A stretch of 64,000 bases of DNA from Actinobacillus lignieresii (GCF_900444945.1 NZ_UFRM01000001.1:1527501-1591500), one strand, 5' to 3'. Positions 1 to 10,040 are shown, numbered from the stretch's first letter. The notes: generated by a model not told the origin, from the letters alone. A program made the numbers and translations.

Positions 1-380
<380 letters not shown>

Positions 381-557
381 CAAAAAGTTTAATCGCTCAA
401 TATTCTGCTTAGCTAAGTTCACTTCCCTTACCTAACCAAGTTAAGCAAAAAGAAAAATATGAATTTCTAGTTTAAGCACCTATTAAGACTTCAAGTTTTA
501 AATAATATTTTCAAAATCAAGTCAATCAACAAGTGCCCACACAGATTGTCTGATATA

Positions 558-570
558 TTGTTAAAGAGCA
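558..570 (-). promoter_or_regulatory. rrn leader boxA antitermination signal
   Basis: On the minus strand this reads TGCTCTTTAACAA, matching the enterobacterial rrn boxA (TGCTCTTTAACA). boxA in the nascent leader recruits NusB/NusE and makes polymerase resistant to Rho termination while it transcribes rRNA. It lies between the P1 promoter and the 16S 5' end, as expected. Confidence 0.85.
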
Positions 571-576
571 AAAAAG

Positions 577-620
577 AACGACGCACCGCATTTACTTCTC
601 GTTCACAACAGTGCGTCGTT
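577..620 (-). repeat. Hairpin at the 5' end of the rRNA leader
   Basis: A perfect 10-bp inverted repeat: AACGACGCAC (577-586) and GTGCGTCGTT (611-620), with a 24-nt loop. In the minus-strand transcript the stem starts only a few nucleotides after the predicted P1 start site. It is followed by C and a run of T, so it looks like an early intrinsic terminator or a 5' protective stem. It lies upstream of boxA. Its function is inferred only. Confidence 0.6.
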
Positions 621-630
621 GTGTGGGTGC

Positions 631-658
631 ATTATAGAGAAATCTAAATTCCTTGCAA
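631..658 (-). promoter_or_regulatory. rrn P1 promoter
   Basis: On the minus strand, -35 TTGCAA (653-658) and -10 TATAAT (631-636) are separated by 16 bp, the spacing typical of rrn P1 promoters. A GC-rich discriminator (GCACCCAC) follows the -10, which fits stringent (ppGpp/DksA) control. An A/T-rich stretch just upstream of the -35 (about 659-690) resembles an UP element. The start site is predicted near 623-625. Confidence 0.85.
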
Positions 659-724
659 GTACTTTTTTCAAAAAAATCTTGAAAAAGTGATTGAAAGAAC
701 AGATTTAATACAATTCGAGTGTTT

Positions 725-755
725 TTTATTACTTTTCTGATAAAAAAGTAATAAA
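725..755. repeat. Perfect AT-rich palindrome between rrn promoter and 865 gene
   Basis: TTTATTACTTTT (725-736) and AAAAGTAATAAA (744-755) form a 12-bp perfect stem around CTGATAA. It lies in the divergent region 659-864, with no upstream plus-strand gene for it to terminate. It could be an operator, an AT-rich element near the rrn UP region, or chance in AT-rich DNA. Nothing else identifiable was seen in this gap. Confidence 0.45.
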
Positions 756-864
756 TCTTATAAGTTAGCTAAAATAATTCTAGCTTACTTCGCATAAAAT
801 TCCCTTTCTTTTTCTTCTATTAATCGCTACATTTGTAGTACTTAATCATATAGAGGTAGATATT

Positions 865-1698
865 ATGCAAAAAGAACATTTTATTGGTTTAGGTGTTGCT
901 GGCAATTTTGCCGGTCATTTAGAGCAAGCGGGTGAAGAGGCGGATTTCTTACAGGTAAAAACAGAAGAAGCGATTCAGCCAAAAGCGATTTTTCCTTTCT
1001 ATGTCCCAAGCCAAACCTTAACCCCAACGGAACAATTCCTTGCAACTTATCCCCTATCCCACGATACCATTACCTTTCCAAATGATGCTGACAATCTACA
1101 AATTGAACCGGAAGTTGCATTGATTTGCGAAATTGAATATCGAAACAATCAAGTCATTGCCCTTAAACCTACTCATTTTGCCGCTTATAACGACTGCTCT
1201 ATTCGCCGTCCGAATGCACGTAAAATTTGTGAAAAGAAAAACTGGGGCAATGCGTCAAAAGGGATCTCTGAAACATTGATTCCTTTAGATCATTTCACAC
1301 AAGGCAGTATTTTGGATAATTACAATATTGCTTGTTTCCATAAACGTGACGGTAAACTGAACGTATATGGCGAAGATAGCCCGGCGGTAAGCTATAGTTA
1401 TTTTCATCAAAAATTATTGAACTGGATTGTAGATAAGATAAATAACCAACCGGATCAAGGACCGATGAACCATATTGCCGAATTACTTAAACAAGCGGAT
1501 TACCCGACAAAAGCAGTAATCAGCATCGGTGCTACTCGCTATACTGAATTTGGCGAGCAAAACTTCTTACAAATTGGTGATACAAGTATTGTGGTGGTTT
1601 ACAATGCTAAAAAGTATTCATTCGAACAAATTACGGAAATGGCTGAAGAGGAACAATTTTCAGCAGAAATCTCAGCATTAGTTCAAACTGTTCGCTAA
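865..1698 (+). CDS. DUF5718-like conserved protein, distantly FAH-fold-like
   Basis: A soluble protein of 277 aa with no signal peptide or membrane segment. I recognise it as the DUF5718 type of conserved hypothetical protein. The middle part (PEVALICEIEY, then YNDCSIRR, then WGNASKGI) recalls the order of metal-binding and substrate motifs in fumarylacetoacetate-hydrolase-fold enzymes (PEVA, NDVSARD, KGFDT). A hydrolase or decarboxylase fold is therefore possible, but no substrate can be named. The ATG has a good GAGGT ribosome site at 853-857. It stands alone between the rrn promoter and a hairpin terminator. Confidence 0.75.
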   Translation: MQKEHFIGLGVAGNFAGHLEQAGEEADFLQVKTEEAIQPKAIFPFYVPSQTLTPTEQFLATYPLSHDTITFPNDADNLQIEPEVALICEIEYRNNQVIALKPTHFAAYNDCSIRRPNARKICEKKNWGNASKGISETLIPLDHFTQGSILDNYNIACFHKRDGKLNVYGEDSPAVSYSYFHQKLLNWIVDKINNQPDQGPMNHIAELLKQADYPTKAVISIGATRYTEFGEQNFLQIGDTSIVVVYNAKKYSFEQITEMAEEEQFSAEISALVQTVR

Positions 1699-1719
1699 CC
1701 AATCTTAAGCGACAGCTAT

Positions 1720-1766
1720 ACAAGCGGTCTATTTTAGTAAAACCTTATTAAAATATGACCGCTTAT
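1720..1766. terminator. Inverted uptake-signal pair, likely bidirectional terminator
   Basis: AAGCGGTC (1722-1729, within ACAAGCGGTC) pairs with GACCGCTT (1757-1764). The arms extend through TATTTTA and TAAAATA. It lies between two convergent genes (865 and 1812). The core is the Apl-type DNA uptake signal of the A. pleuropneumoniae group, used here as a hairpin. Confidence 0.7.
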
Positions 1767-1811
1767 CAATTTAATGAATAGATCTATACTTTTTATATTA
1801 ACTTACATGAA

Positions 1812-2789
1812 TTAATTATTATTGAAGACTAATTGCTTAGGGGAAACCTCATTTTGCCACATTTTTTCGGATGAAAACGGACATCGGGTTAATTCACGTA
1901 GTGACTGAATAAATGCACGCGTTGCACGTGATAAATAACTATTTTTACGATAAATGATTACAACTGTTCGACGTATATCTAGCTCTCCATAGCATGGTTC
2001 TTTATCAAAATGATTTTTTGACACTAATGTTTCAGGTAATAATGCTACACCTAACCCTGCTCCTGCTAACGCTTGAGCCGTAGTCATACTTTCTGTTTCC
2101 AATACAATTTCAGGTACATAACCGGCTAATTCACACTGCTTAATAAGCATCTCATGTAATTTGTGATTTTTATTCATTTTAATAAAACGGCTCTGTTTAA
2201 ATTGTTCTAAACATACTCTTTGACTAAAAGAATGATCACCGGCTTTTAACCCCAGTTCTTTAGCAATTCTATGTTCCGGAGGGATCGCCAACAACATTCG
2301 TTCTTCAAATAATATTTCATAATCAAAATATTTTTCGTTAACGGGTAATAATGAAATAGCACAATCAACATACCCATGTGTAACCATTTCTTCTAAATTA
2401 CGGGTACTATCTTCTTTTAAAAATATATCAATTTTTGGATATTGTTGGCTAAAAAGCGGCAACACTCTCGAAAGTAAGTAAGCACTACGGAATGGTGTAC
2501 TACCGATCGTCACTCTTCCACGTTTGACATTCAAAATATCATCTACTTTTTGCTCAAATTGGTGTTGAAGATCCATCATTGCTTTAGCGTTTTCTACATA
2601 AAGCTCCCCGACGTAAGTTAATTTTAACGGTGAAACACTACGATCAAACAATGGTGCACCAACCTCTTCTTCCACTTTTTGAATAAATTGACTCAGTGAT
2701 GGCTGAGAAATGAATAATTTTTTCGCTGCATTGGAAAAATTACGCTCTTCTGCTACTTTTAATACATATTTAAATTGCCGAAATTCCAT
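1812..2789 (-). CDS. LysR-family regulator, probable activator of tartrate genes
   Basis: A LysR-type transcriptional regulator of 325 aa. The N-terminal winged helix-turn-helix (about 1-60, with AAKKLFISQPSLSQFIQKVE) is followed by an effector-binding domain (about 90-300). It is divergent from ttdA and shares a 230-bp intergenic region with it, the usual arrangement for a LysR regulator and its target. By analogy with TtdR of Escherichia coli it probably senses tartrate or a related C4 acid and activates ttdAB; this is inferred from position. The C-terminal tail beyond the effector domain is unremarkable. Confidence 0.85.
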   Translation of the reverse strand: MEFRQFKYVLKVAEERNFSNAAKKLFISQPSLSQFIQKVEEEVGAPLFDRSVSPLKLTYVGELYVENAKAMMDLQHQFEQKVDDILNVKRGRVTIGSTPFRSAYLLSRVLPLFSQQYPKIDIFLKEDSTRNLEEMVTHGYVDCAISLLPVNEKYFDYEILFEERMLLAIPPEHRIAKELGLKAGDHSFSQRVCLEQFKQSRFIKMNKNHKLHEMLIKQCELAGYVPEIVLETESMTTAQALAGAGLGVALLPETLVSKNHFDKEPCYGELDIRRTVVIIYRKNSYLSRATRAFIQSLRELTRCPFSSEKMWQNEVSPKQLVFNNN

Positions 2790-2875
2790 CTTTTTTCCTC
2801 TTTTTTAGCTTACAAGCGGTTAAATTCCATCAAAGATTCTCAAAAAACTCATAAAATTCAACCATTTATCATTAT

Positions 2876-2891
2876 ATAGGTATTTACCTAT
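2876..2891. promoter_or_regulatory. Candidate LysR operator upstream of ttdA
   Basis: ATAGGTATTTACCTAT is a perfect inverted repeat (7-bp arms, 2-bp centre) in the divergent region between the LysR gene and ttdA. LysR proteins typically bind T-N11-A dyads in such positions. It lies 128 bp before ttdA. A clear sigma-70 promoter was not resolved; TTGGAC at 2914-2919 is one possible -35. Confidence 0.55.
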
Positions 2892-3019
2892 ACCCAGTAT
2901 GTAAAAAATCGTATTGGACTTATTTTATACCTCTTCAGTACTATTCGCCATATCAAAGCTTTGTTTAATTTAGTGGGAAGCCGAAAGGCTAAACAAATCA
3001 AATCCAAATGGGGTGATCT

Positions 3020-3922
3020 ATGATGACAAAAGAAGAAGGCATACGTTATCTAACTGATACCATTGCTAAATTTGTCGGTTTTACCGGTAAAGTATTACCT
3101 GACGACGTAATGGCAAAATTAGAAGAATTACGTAAGAAAGAGGAAGAACAATTACCAAAAATTATTTACGGTGCAATGTTCGATAACCAACGTTTAGCCA
3201 AAAAATTAAATCGTCCAAGTTGCCAAGACACTGGTGTAATTCAATTTTTTGTGAAATGCGGAGCTAATTTCCCTTACATTGGTGAGCTTGAAGCACTATT
3301 AAAAGAATCGGTTATTCAAGCGACTAAAACAGCTCCGTTACGCCATAACAGCGTGGAAACCTTTGATGAATATAATACCGGTTTGAACGTAGGTAAAGGC
3401 ACACCAAGTGTATTTTGGGAAATTATACCGGACAGTGACAAACTGGAATTAGATACTTATATGGCAGGCGGTGGTTGCTCATTACCGGGACAAGCCAAAG
3501 TGCTTATGCCGGGTGAAGGCTACGAAGGTGTAACAAAATTTGTGTTAGACGTGATGACTAGTTACGGTTTGAATGCCTGTCCGCCATTATTAGTTGGCGT
3601 AGGAATTGCGACTTCCGTTGAAACTGCAGCAGTACAATCGAAAAAAGCATTATTCCGTCCGTTAGGTGAACGTAACCCAAATGAAAAAGCGGCTTATATG
3701 GAGAAATTGTTAGAGGACGGAATCAATAGCATCGGTTTAGGTCCACAAGGCTTAATGGGAAGAATGTCAGTGTTAGGGGTAAACATTGAAAATACCGCTC
3801 GCCATCCGTCAGTTATCGGTGTAAGTGTAAACGTGGGCTGTTGGGCACACCGCAAAGGACATATTATTTTCGATAAGGATCTCAACTATACCATTACTTC
3901 ACATTCGGGGGTAACACTATGA
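3020..3922 (+). CDS. ttdA: L(+)-tartrate dehydratase, alpha subunit
   Basis: With TtdB it dehydrates L(+)-tartrate to oxaloacetate, using a [4Fe-4S] cluster in the cytoplasm. The 300-aa length matches E. coli TtdA closely, and conserved blocks include [26 protein letters not shown] and VGCWAHRKG. Cluster-ligand candidates are C68, C187 and C274, corresponding to C71, C190 and C277 of E. coli. The start is ATGATG with GGGGTGATCT before it. The stop overlaps the ttdB start by 4 nt. A two-subunit class I fumarase is the alternative reading, but downstream oadGAB favours tartrate. Confidence 0.88.
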   Translation: MMTKEEGIRYLTDTIAKFVGFTGKVLPDDVMAKLEELRKKEEEQLPKIIYGAMFDNQRLAKKLNRPSCQDTGVIQFFVKCGANFPYIGELEALLKESVIQATKTAPLRHNSVETFDEYNTGLNVGKGTPSVFWEIIPDSDKLELDTYMAGGGCSLPGQAKVLMPGEGYEGVTKFVLDVMTSYGLNACPPLLVGVGIATSVETAAVQSKKALFRPLGERNPNEKAAYMEKLLEDGINSIGLGPQGLMGRMSVLGVNIENTARHPSVIGVSVNVGCWAHRKGHIIFDKDLNYTITSHSGVTL

Positions 3923-4533
3923 GCGACAAAAAAATCTTGACCACTCCAATCAAAGCAGAAGACTTGGAAGATATCAACATTGGCGACATCATTTATTTGA
4001 ACGGTTATATCGTCACTTGTCGTGATGTGGCACACCGTCGTTTAATCAATAACGGACGTGAATTGCCGGTGGATCTCAACGGTGGTGCAATATTCCATGC
4101 AGGTCCAATTATTCGACCACTTGGTGATGATAAATATGAAATGGTTTCGGTCGGTCCAACTACTTCAATGCGAATGGAAAAATTCGAGAAAGAATTTATC
4201 AAGCAAACCGGCGTGAAGGTAATCGTTGGTAAAGGCGGTATGGGGCAAGGTACAATGGAAGGCTGTCGCGATTATAAAGCATTACATTGTGTATTCCCTG
4301 CTGGCTGTGCAGTGTTGGCGGCAGAATGTGTAGAAGAAATTGTTGATGCACAATGGAAAGACCTCGGTATGCCCGAAACACTTTGGGTATGCAAAGTAAA
4401 AGAGTTCGGTCCGTTAATTGTGTCTATTGATACCCACGGTCGCAATATTTTTGAAGAAAATAAAGTTATCTTCAACGAACGCAAAGACAAAGCGATTGAA
4501 GAAATCTGTAAACACGTTGATTTCATCAAATAG
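3919..4533 (+). CDS. ttdB: L(+)-tartrate dehydratase, beta subunit
   Basis: Small subunit (204 aa) of the iron-sulfur dehydratase, matching the C-terminal swivelling domain of class I fumarases. Visible motifs are [27 protein letters not shown] and VGKGGMGQG. It forms the heterotetramer with TtdA. It is translationally coupled to ttdA through the ATGA overlap at 3919-3922. A hairpin follows it, before the permease gene. Confidence 0.88.
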   Translation: MSDKKILTTPIKAEDLEDINIGDIIYLNGYIVTCRDVAHRRLINNGRELPVDLNGGAIFHAGPIIRPLGDDKYEMVSVGPTTSMRMEKFEKEFIKQTGVKVIVGKGGMGQGTMEGCRDYKALHCVFPAGCAVLAAECVEEIVDAQWKDLGMPETLWVCKVKEFGPLIVSIDTHGRNIFEENKVIFNERKDKAIEEICKHVDFIK

Positions 4534-4559
4534 TAAATAACGTCTTATCAAAAAAATCC

Positions 4560-4590
4560 CCCCATACATACACTTGTGTGTATGGGGTTT
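4560..4590 (+). terminator. Hairpin between ttdB and the permease gene
   Basis: CCCCATACA (4560-4568) pairs with TGTATGGGG (4579-4587), followed by TTTCTTA. It sits 26 nt after ttdB and 43 nt before the permease start. With the short T tract it may be a partial terminator or an mRNA-stabilising stem that lowers transporter expression relative to the dehydratase. Confidence 0.55.
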
Positions 4591-4630
4591 CTTATACCCA
4601 AAATTCAGAAATTCACTCTTGGAGGCAATT

Positions 4631-5902
4631 ATGGCTGCAAGTACGATAACGCTACTCTTTTTACTTTTCGCCGTCGTGATGTTTGTATGGGAAAAATTAC
4701 CTCTCGCTGTTACCGCAATGATTGTTTGTATTGGTTTAATTTTAACTGGTGTGCTGAGTCCGAAGGAAGCCTTTCTAGGTTTTATAGATAGTAACGTGAT
4801 TTTATTTGTTGGAATGTTTGTCATTGGTGGAGCATTGTTTGAAACAGGTATGGCAAATAAAATCGGAGGTTTAGTTTCAAAATTTGCCAAAACAGAACGC
4901 CAACTCACTATTGTTTTAATGCTCGTTACAGGGCTAATGTCCGGTATATTATCCAATACCGGTACGGCAGCTATTCTAATTCCTGTTGTCGTAGGTATTG
5001 CTACCAAATCAGGTTTTGCCCGTTCACGCCTGTTAATGCCATTGGTTTTTGCTGCGGCAATGGGCGGTAACTTATCACTTATCGGCGCACCCGGTAACTT
5101 AATTGCACAAGGGATTTTAGAACAAGTAAATCTCAAATTCGGTTTTTTTGAATATGCCAAGGTAGGATTACCTATTCTTATCGTTGGGATTCTGTACTTC
5201 GTGCTGATAGGTTATCGTTTTTTACCTAATTCAGAAAATTTAAGTATTGAAAATTCTATATATAGCAATAAAAAAGAAACGGCAGATGTAGCTGTTTGGA
5301 AGCAGTGGCTTTCACTTGTCATCTTAGTCGGTACTTTATTAGCAATGGTACTTGAAGATGTTATAGGTATAAAACTCTATGTATCAGCTTGCGTAGGTGC
5401 ATTATTATTGATCGTCACAGGAGTAATGAGCGAAAAACAAGCCTATGCATCGATTGACAGTCAAGTCATTTTCTTATTCGGTGGTACTTTAGCTCTTGCT
5501 ACAGCATTAAACAACACTGGCGCAGGTAAAGATATTGCTAATTTTGTCATTGGTTTATTAGGTTCAAATCCAAGTCCGTTTGCATTATTGACTACCGTCT
5601 TTATCATTAGCTGTGTACTGACTAATTTTATGTCAAATACTGCGACCGTAGCACTACTCGCACCGATTTGTTTATCAATTGCGAGTTCTTTAGGAGCTGA
5701 TCCACGAGCAGTATTAATGGCAACTGTTATCGGTAGTTCCTGTGCCTATGCAACACCAATCGGCATGCCGGCTAATACAATGGTATTATCAATTGGCGGT
5801 TATAAATTTATGGACTATGTTAAAGCAGGTTTACCACTCATTATCGTATCTACGATTGTAAGTTTGATTTTACTGCCTATTTTCTTCCCATTTTTTCCAT
5901 AA
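4631..5902 (+). CDS. SLC13/DASS-type permease, probable tartrate transporter
   Basis: A hydrophobic protein of 423 aa with about 11-12 membrane segments. It carries two SNT signatures of the divalent anion:sodium symporter family, LSNTGTAAILIPV and MSNTATVALLAPI, one in each half. In VcINDY-type carriers these bind Na+ and the dicarboxylate. The start at 4631 (MAASTITLL) is chosen because of GGAGG at 4621-4625; an in-frame codon at 4574 lies inside the preceding hairpin and is rejected. Position after ttdAB suggests L-tartrate uptake, perhaps by exchange for a C4 acid; the substrate is inferred. Confidence 0.82.
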   Translation: MAASTITLLFLLFAVVMFVWEKLPLAVTAMIVCIGLILTGVLSPKEAFLGFIDSNVILFVGMFVIGGALFETGMANKIGGLVSKFAKTERQLTIVLMLVTGLMSGILSNTGTAAILIPVVVGIATKSGFARSRLLMPLVFAAAMGGNLSLIGAPGNLIAQGILEQVNLKFGFFEYAKVGLPILIVGILYFVLIGYRFLPNSENLSIENSIYSNKKETADVAVWKQWLSLVILVGTLLAMVLEDVIGIKLYVSACVGALLLIVTGVMSEKQAYASIDSQVIFLFGGTLALATALNNTGAGKDIANFVIGLLGSNPSPFALLTTVFIISCVLTNFMSNTATVALLAPICLSIASSLGADPRAVLMATVIGSSCAYATPIGMPANTMVLSIGGYKFMDYVKAGLPLIIVSTIVSLILLPIFFPFFP

Positions 5903-5910
5903 GAGAAGAT

Positions 5911-5920
5911 ACAAGCGGTC
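5911..5920 (+). repeat. Apl-type DNA uptake signal sequence
   Basis: ACAAGCGGTC, followed 20 nt later by TTTGCAAA, the extended Apl-type uptake consensus. It is a single copy in the 5903-6086 gap between the permease and oadG. A degenerate partner (TTTGACTA) lies near 5956, so any hairpin would be weak. Confidence 0.75.
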
Positions 5921-6086
5921 ATATTTGGAGTGAAATTTGCAAAAAAATTGTTAAATTTGACTATTTATTTTTCATCATGAGATAAAAAATGTGAGCCGCT
6001 TGGCATTTCTCGGCTAAATTATTTGCGCGACGATCATAATTTAGCTATCTTGAATAAGTTAATACAATAGACTTAAAGGTATGTTT

Positions 6087-6344
6087 ATGACAAATGCAGA
6101 ACTTTTTGGTGAAGGCATAAATTTGATGATTTCGGGAATGGGCTTCGTGCTGCTTTTCCTTATCGTATTAATTTATGCGATTAGCTTCATTTCTACGCTA
6201 ATTAATAAATACTTCCCCGAACCTATCCCCGCTCCCGTAGCAAAACCAGTGCCAAGCGCTGTTCCAACTGATAATTTAGACCATTTACGCCCCGTGATTG
6301 CGGCTGCTATTGCCCATCATCGTCGTCAACAAGGATTAAAATAA
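6087..6344 (+). CDS. oadG: Oxaloacetate decarboxylase Na+ pump, gamma subunit
   Basis: A single-span membrane protein of 85 aa. One hydrophobic helix (about 12-36, [16 protein letters not shown]) is followed by a Pro/Ala-rich cytoplasmic linker and a His-containing tail (AHHRRQQG). OadG tethers the biotinylated alpha subunit to the beta pump, and its C-terminus binds Zn2+. ATG at 6087 ([10 protein letters not shown]) is preferred to 6081 because AAAGG at 6075-6079 gives normal spacing and family members begin this way. It is the first gene of oadGAB. Confidence 0.9.
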   Translation: MTNAELFGEGINLMISGMGFVLLFLIVLIYAISFISTLINKYFPEPIPAPVAKPVPSAVPTDNLDHLRPVIAAAIAHHRRQQGLK

Positions 6345-6359
6345 TAGAGGATTTTTATC

Positions 6360-8162
6360 ATGACTATTCAAAATAAAAAAATTGCGATTACTGATGTTGT
6401 TTTACGTGATGCACACCAATCTTTGTTTGCGACACGACTACGTTTAGACGACATGTTACCGATTGCAGCTGAATTGGATAAAATCGGTTATTGGTCTTTA
6501 GAAGCTTGGGGCGGCGCAACTTTTGACAGTTGTATCCGTTTTTTAGGTGAAGATCCTTGGGTTCGTTTGCGTGAATTAAAAAAAGCGATTCCGAATACGC
6601 CGTTACAAATGTTACTACGCGGACAGAATTTATTAGGTTACCGCCATTATGCGGATGATGTGGTTGATCGTTTTGTAGAACGTTGCGTTAAAAACGGTAT
6701 GGATGTATTCCGTGTATTTGATGCGTTAAATGACCCTCGTAATATGCAAGCTGCATTACAAGCGGTTAAAAAACACGGTGGTCATGCACAAGGTACGTTG
6801 AGCTATACCACCAGTCCGGTACACACCTTACAAACTTGGTTAGATGTTACCGAACAATTATTGGAAATTGGGGTAGATTCTCTCGTTATCAAAGATATGT
6901 CCGGTATTTTAACCCCAATGGCGGCTTATGAATTAGTCGGCGAAATCAAAAAACGTTATGACGTAGAACTTCACTTACACTGCCACTCAACTACCGGTAT
7001 GGCGGAAATGGCGTTATTAAAAGCGATTGAAGCGGGTGTTGATGGCGTAGATACTTCAATTTCTTCAATGTCCGGTACTTACGGTCATCCAGCCACCGAA
7101 TCTATCGTAGCAACCTTACAAGGCACACCTTACGATACCGGTTTAAATATCCCTCAACTTGAAAAAATCTCTGCTTACTTCCGTGATGTTCGTAAAAAAT
7201 ATGCGAAATTTGAAGGTCAATTACGTGGCGTAGATAGCCGAATTTTAGTCGCACAAGTGCCGGGCGGTATGCTAACCAACCTTGAAAGCCAACTAAAACA
7301 GCAAAATGCCAGTGATAAACTTGATCTTGTGTTACAAGAGATTCCGCGCGTCCGCGAAGATCTCGGTAATATCCCGCTTGTTACGCCAACCTCACAAATT
7401 GTCGGTACTCAAGCGGTAATGAACGTATTAATGGGTGAGCGTTATAAAACTATCGCCAAAGAAACCGCCGGTATTTTAAAAGGCGAGTACGGTCGTACAC
7501 CTGCGCCGGTAAATAAAGCATTACAAGATCGTGTACTTGAAGGTGCTGCGCCGATTACCGATCGTCCGGCAAATCATATCGCTCCGGAAATTGATAAATT
7601 AGTGGCGGAAGTAACTGCACAAGCAAAAGAGAAAGGTATTACCCTTTCCGAAAATGCGATTGACGACGTATTAATCGTGGCGTTATTCCAACAAGTCGGT
7701 TGGAAATTCTTAGAAAACCGCAATAATCCGGCAGCTTTTGAACCTGCACCGACCGCAGAATCCGCTAAACCAGCGCCTGTTGCAGCACCAAAAGCACAAC
7801 CTCAATCCGGTCCTGCAGTTTATACGGTAGAACTTGAAGGCAAAGCCTTTGTCGTGAAAGTGAGTGAAGGTGGCGATATTACTAATATTGCACCAACAGC
7901 ACCAGCTACTGCACCACAAGTTGCGGCTCCGGTAGCAACTAATGCGAATGCTGAACCAGTCAAAGCACCGATGGCGGGTAATATTCTTAAAGTTGAAGTA
8001 ACCGAAGGTCAGCAAGTAGCGGAAGGCGATGTGTTATTAATTCTTGAAGCAATGAAAATGGAAACACAAATTTGCGCACCAAAAGCCGGTAAAGTTCAAG
8101 GCGTTGCGGTAAAACAAGGTGATGTCGTTGCCGTTGATCAAGTCTTAATGAATCTTGCTTAA
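6360..8162 (+). CDS. oadA: Oxaloacetate decarboxylase, alpha subunit (biotin carrier)
   Basis: A 600-aa carboxyltransferase that moves CO2 from oxaloacetate to biotin, giving pyruvate. The N-terminal domain (about 1-460) has the metal-site motif [15 protein letters not shown] and [11 protein letters not shown]. An Ala/Pro-rich linker (about 470-525) leads to a C-terminal biotinyl domain with EAMKMET; K566 would carry biotin. The low-complexity linker is typical of OadA. It lies 15 nt after oadG and 16 nt before oadB. With TtdAB it completes tartrate to pyruvate conversion. Confidence 0.93.
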   Translation: MTIQNKKIAITDVVLRDAHQSLFATRLRLDDMLPIAAELDKIGYWSLEAWGGATFDSCIRFLGEDPWVRLRELKKAIPNTPLQMLLRGQNLLGYRHYADDVVDRFVERCVKNGMDVFRVFDALNDPRNMQAALQAVKKHGGHAQGTLSYTTSPVHTLQTWLDVTEQLLEIGVDSLVIKDMSGILTPMAAYELVGEIKKRYDVELHLHCHSTTGMAEMALLKAIEAGVDGVDTSISSMSGTYGHPATESIVATLQGTPYDTGLNIPQLEKISAYFRDVRKKYAKFEGQLRGVDSRILVAQVPGGMLTNLESQLKQQNASDKLDLVLQEIPRVREDLGNIPLVTPTSQIVGTQAVMNVLMGERYKTIAKETAGILKGEYGRTPAPVNKALQDRVLEGAAPITDRPANHIAPEIDKLVAEVTAQAKEKGITLSENAIDDVLIVALFQQVGWKFLENRNNPAAFEPAPTAESAKPAPVAAPKAQPQSGPAVYTVELEGKAFVVKVSEGGDITNIAPTAPATAPQVAAPVATNANAEPVKAPMAGNILKVEVTEGQQVAEGDVLLILEAMKMETQICAPKAGKVQGVAVKQGDVVAVDQVLMNLA

Positions 8163-8178
8163 ACGATAGGGAGTTAAT

Positions 8179-9483
8179 ATGGAAGGTATTATCGCTCTGT
8201 TTCAGGGTATGGGTATTATGCATATGGAGCTAGGGCAAGCGATTATGATTGCGGTCAGCCTGTTATTGCTCTGGCTTGCAATTGCCCGCGGCTTTGAACC
8301 ACTCCTTTTATTACCAATCGGCTTTGGCGGTTTATTATCCAATATTCCGGAAGCCGGCTTGGCTATGACCGCTTTAGATAATCTGCTACATCACGGCACA
8401 ACCGAACAGTTTGCGATTATTGCGGCAAAAGTTAATAGCACAAGCTTAGATCTTGAGAATATTAAAGCTGCGATTGCCTTAGCGGCACCTTCGGTACAAA
8501 ACGAATTGGAAGTGATTGCCGGAGATATGGGTTATACTGCCGGTGTGTTAGCACTCTTCTATAAAGTGGCGATTGGCTACGGTGTTGCACCGTTAATCAT
8601 CTTTATGGGAGTCGGTGCAATGACGGATTTTGGTCCGTTACTCGCAAACCCTCGTACACTCTTATTAGGTGCTGCGGCACAATTCGGTATTTTTGCAACC
8701 GTACTTGGCGCTTTAGGTTTGAACTGGTTAGGTATTATTGACTTTACCTTACCGCAAGCGGCGGCGATCGGTATTATCGGCGGTGCGGACGGTCCGACTG
8801 CTATCTATCTGGCAAGTAAACTTGCGCCGGAGTTACTCGGTGCGATTGCAGTGGCAGCTTACTCTTATATGGCGTTAGTGCCGTTAATTCAGCCGCCGAT
8901 TATGAAAGCGTTAACCACAGATGCCGAACGTAAAATCCGTATGGTGCAATTACGCACGGTAAGCAATCGAGAAAAAATTCTATTCCCGATTCTCTTGCTC
9001 TTACTCGTGGCATTATTGTTGCCGGATGCGGCACCGTTACTCGGTATGTTCTGTTTCGGTAACTTAATGCGTGTCAGCGGTGTGGTGGAACGTTTAAATG
9101 ATACGGCTCAAAACGCGCTGATCAATATCGTGACGATTTTCCTTGGCTTATCGGTCGGTGCGAAATTAGTTGCGGATAAATTCCTCCAACCGCAAACCCT
9201 CGGTATTTTAGTGTTAGGCGTAATCGCATTCTGTATCGGTACGGCAAGCGGTGTATTAATGGCGAAATTGATGAACAAGTTCAGCAAAAATAAAATCAAC
9301 CCGCTTATCGGTTCTGCCGGTGTTTCTGCCGTGCCAATGGCAGCGCGTGTATCAAATAAAGTCGGTTTGGAATATGACAAACAGAACTTCTTATTAATGC
9401 ACGCTATGGGACCGAACGTAGCCGGTGTAATCGGCTCCGCTATCGCAGCCGGCGTTATGTTGAAATATATTGCGGCAATGTAA
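8179..9483 (+). CDS. oadB: Oxaloacetate decarboxylase Na+ pump, beta subunit
   Basis: A polytopic inner-membrane protein of 434 aa that decarboxylates carboxybiotin and drives Na+ out of the cell. The conserved region [15 protein letters not shown] contains the Asp needed for Na+ coupling in Klebsiella OadB. A second conserved region with [17 protein letters not shown] lies near the C-terminus. It ends the oadGAB group and is followed by an inverted uptake-signal terminator. Confidence 0.93.
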   Translation: MEGIIALFQGMGIMHMELGQAIMIAVSLLLLWLAIARGFEPLLLLPIGFGGLLSNIPEAGLAMTALDNLLHHGTTEQFAIIAAKVNSTSLDLENIKAAIALAAPSVQNELEVIAGDMGYTAGVLALFYKVAIGYGVAPLIIFMGVGAMTDFGPLLANPRTLLLGAAAQFGIFATVLGALGLNWLGIIDFTLPQAAAIGIIGGADGPTAIYLASKLAPELLGAIAVAAYSYMALVPLIQPPIMKALTTDAERKIRMVQLRTVSNREKILFPILLLLLVALLLPDAAPLLGMFCFGNLMRVSGVVERLNDTAQNALINIVTIFLGLSVGAKLVADKFLQPQTLGILVLGVIAFCIGTASGVLMAKLMNKFSKNKINPLIGSAGVSAVPMAARVSNKVGLEYDKQNFLLMHAMGPNVAGVIGSAIAAGVMLKYIAAM

Positions 9484-9502
9484 TCGCTATATTTACATTA
9501 TT

Positions 9503-9560
9503 AAGCGGTCGTTTTTGAGGAAATTTTTGCAAATTTATCTTCAAAACCGACCGCTTACTT
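9503..9560 (+). terminator. Inverted uptake-signal pair after oadB
   Basis: AAGCGGTCGTTTTTGA (9503-9518) pairs with TCAAAACCGACCGCTT (9541-9556) with one mismatch, then ACTTTTT. TTTGCAAA lies in the loop. Likely end of the tartrate/oad transcription unit. Confidence 0.75.
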
Positions 9561-9615
9561 TTTATGGCGTTTCATTATAAAATAACGACCTTTTATAACC
9601 TTGAGGATTTATTTT

Positions 9616-9939
9616 ATGACATACCCTGTTTGCCCTAAATGCAAGAGCGAAAATACTTATCACGATTCCATCCAATTCGTTTGTCCCGACTGCGCGTACG
9701 AATGGAACGGCGAAGAAATTGAAGAACAAGATGAAGACCAATTAATCGTTAAAGACAGCAACGGTAATTTATTAGCTGACGGTGACGATGTACTTTTAAT
9801 TAAAGATTTGAAATTAAAAGGCTCGTCCGAAGTATTAAAAAAAGGCACTAAATTCAAAGGTATCCGCTTAGTAAACGGTGATCATAACGTAGATTGCGGT
9901 AAAATTATGCTTAAATCGGAATTCCTGAAAAAAGCCTGA
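9616..9939 (+). CDS. yjdM: YjdM/PhnA-type zinc-ribbon protein
   Basis: A 107-aa protein with an N-terminal zinc ribbon (CPKC at 5-8 and CPDC) and a C-terminal SH3-like PhnA domain ([37 protein letters not shown]). It belongs to the family annotated as PhnA or YjdM; despite the old name it is not shown to be needed for phosphonate breakdown, and no phn genes are nearby. The start at 9616 has GAGG at 9603-9606; a TTG at 9601 lies in that ribosome site and is rejected. A strong terminator follows. Confidence 0.88.
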   Translation: MTYPVCPKCKSENTYHDSIQFVCPDCAYEWNGEEIEEQDEDQLIVKDSNGNLLADGDDVLLIKDLKLKGSSEVLKKGTKFKGIRLVNGDHNVDCGKIMLKSEFLKKA

Positions 9940-9966
9940 TTTACTCGTTATTTCGACTCATTTTAA

Positions 9967-9992
9967 ACGCCCACTTCGGTGGGCGTTTTTCT
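9967..9992 (+). terminator. Intrinsic terminator after yjdM
   Basis: ACGCCCAC (9967-9974), TTCG tetraloop, GTGGGCGT (9979-9986), then a T run. A textbook Rho-independent terminator. Confidence 0.92.
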
Positions 9993-10040
9993 TTCATTGC
10001 TTATACTTATCATTGAGATAGTTATTATAGATTAAAACTA

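Noticed and set aside
4414..5160. Long minus-strand ORF (248 codons) across ttdB and the permease
   Set aside because: Antisense to two conserved genes; its composition (S/T/K/I-rich, no motif) is that of a reverse-frame shadow.
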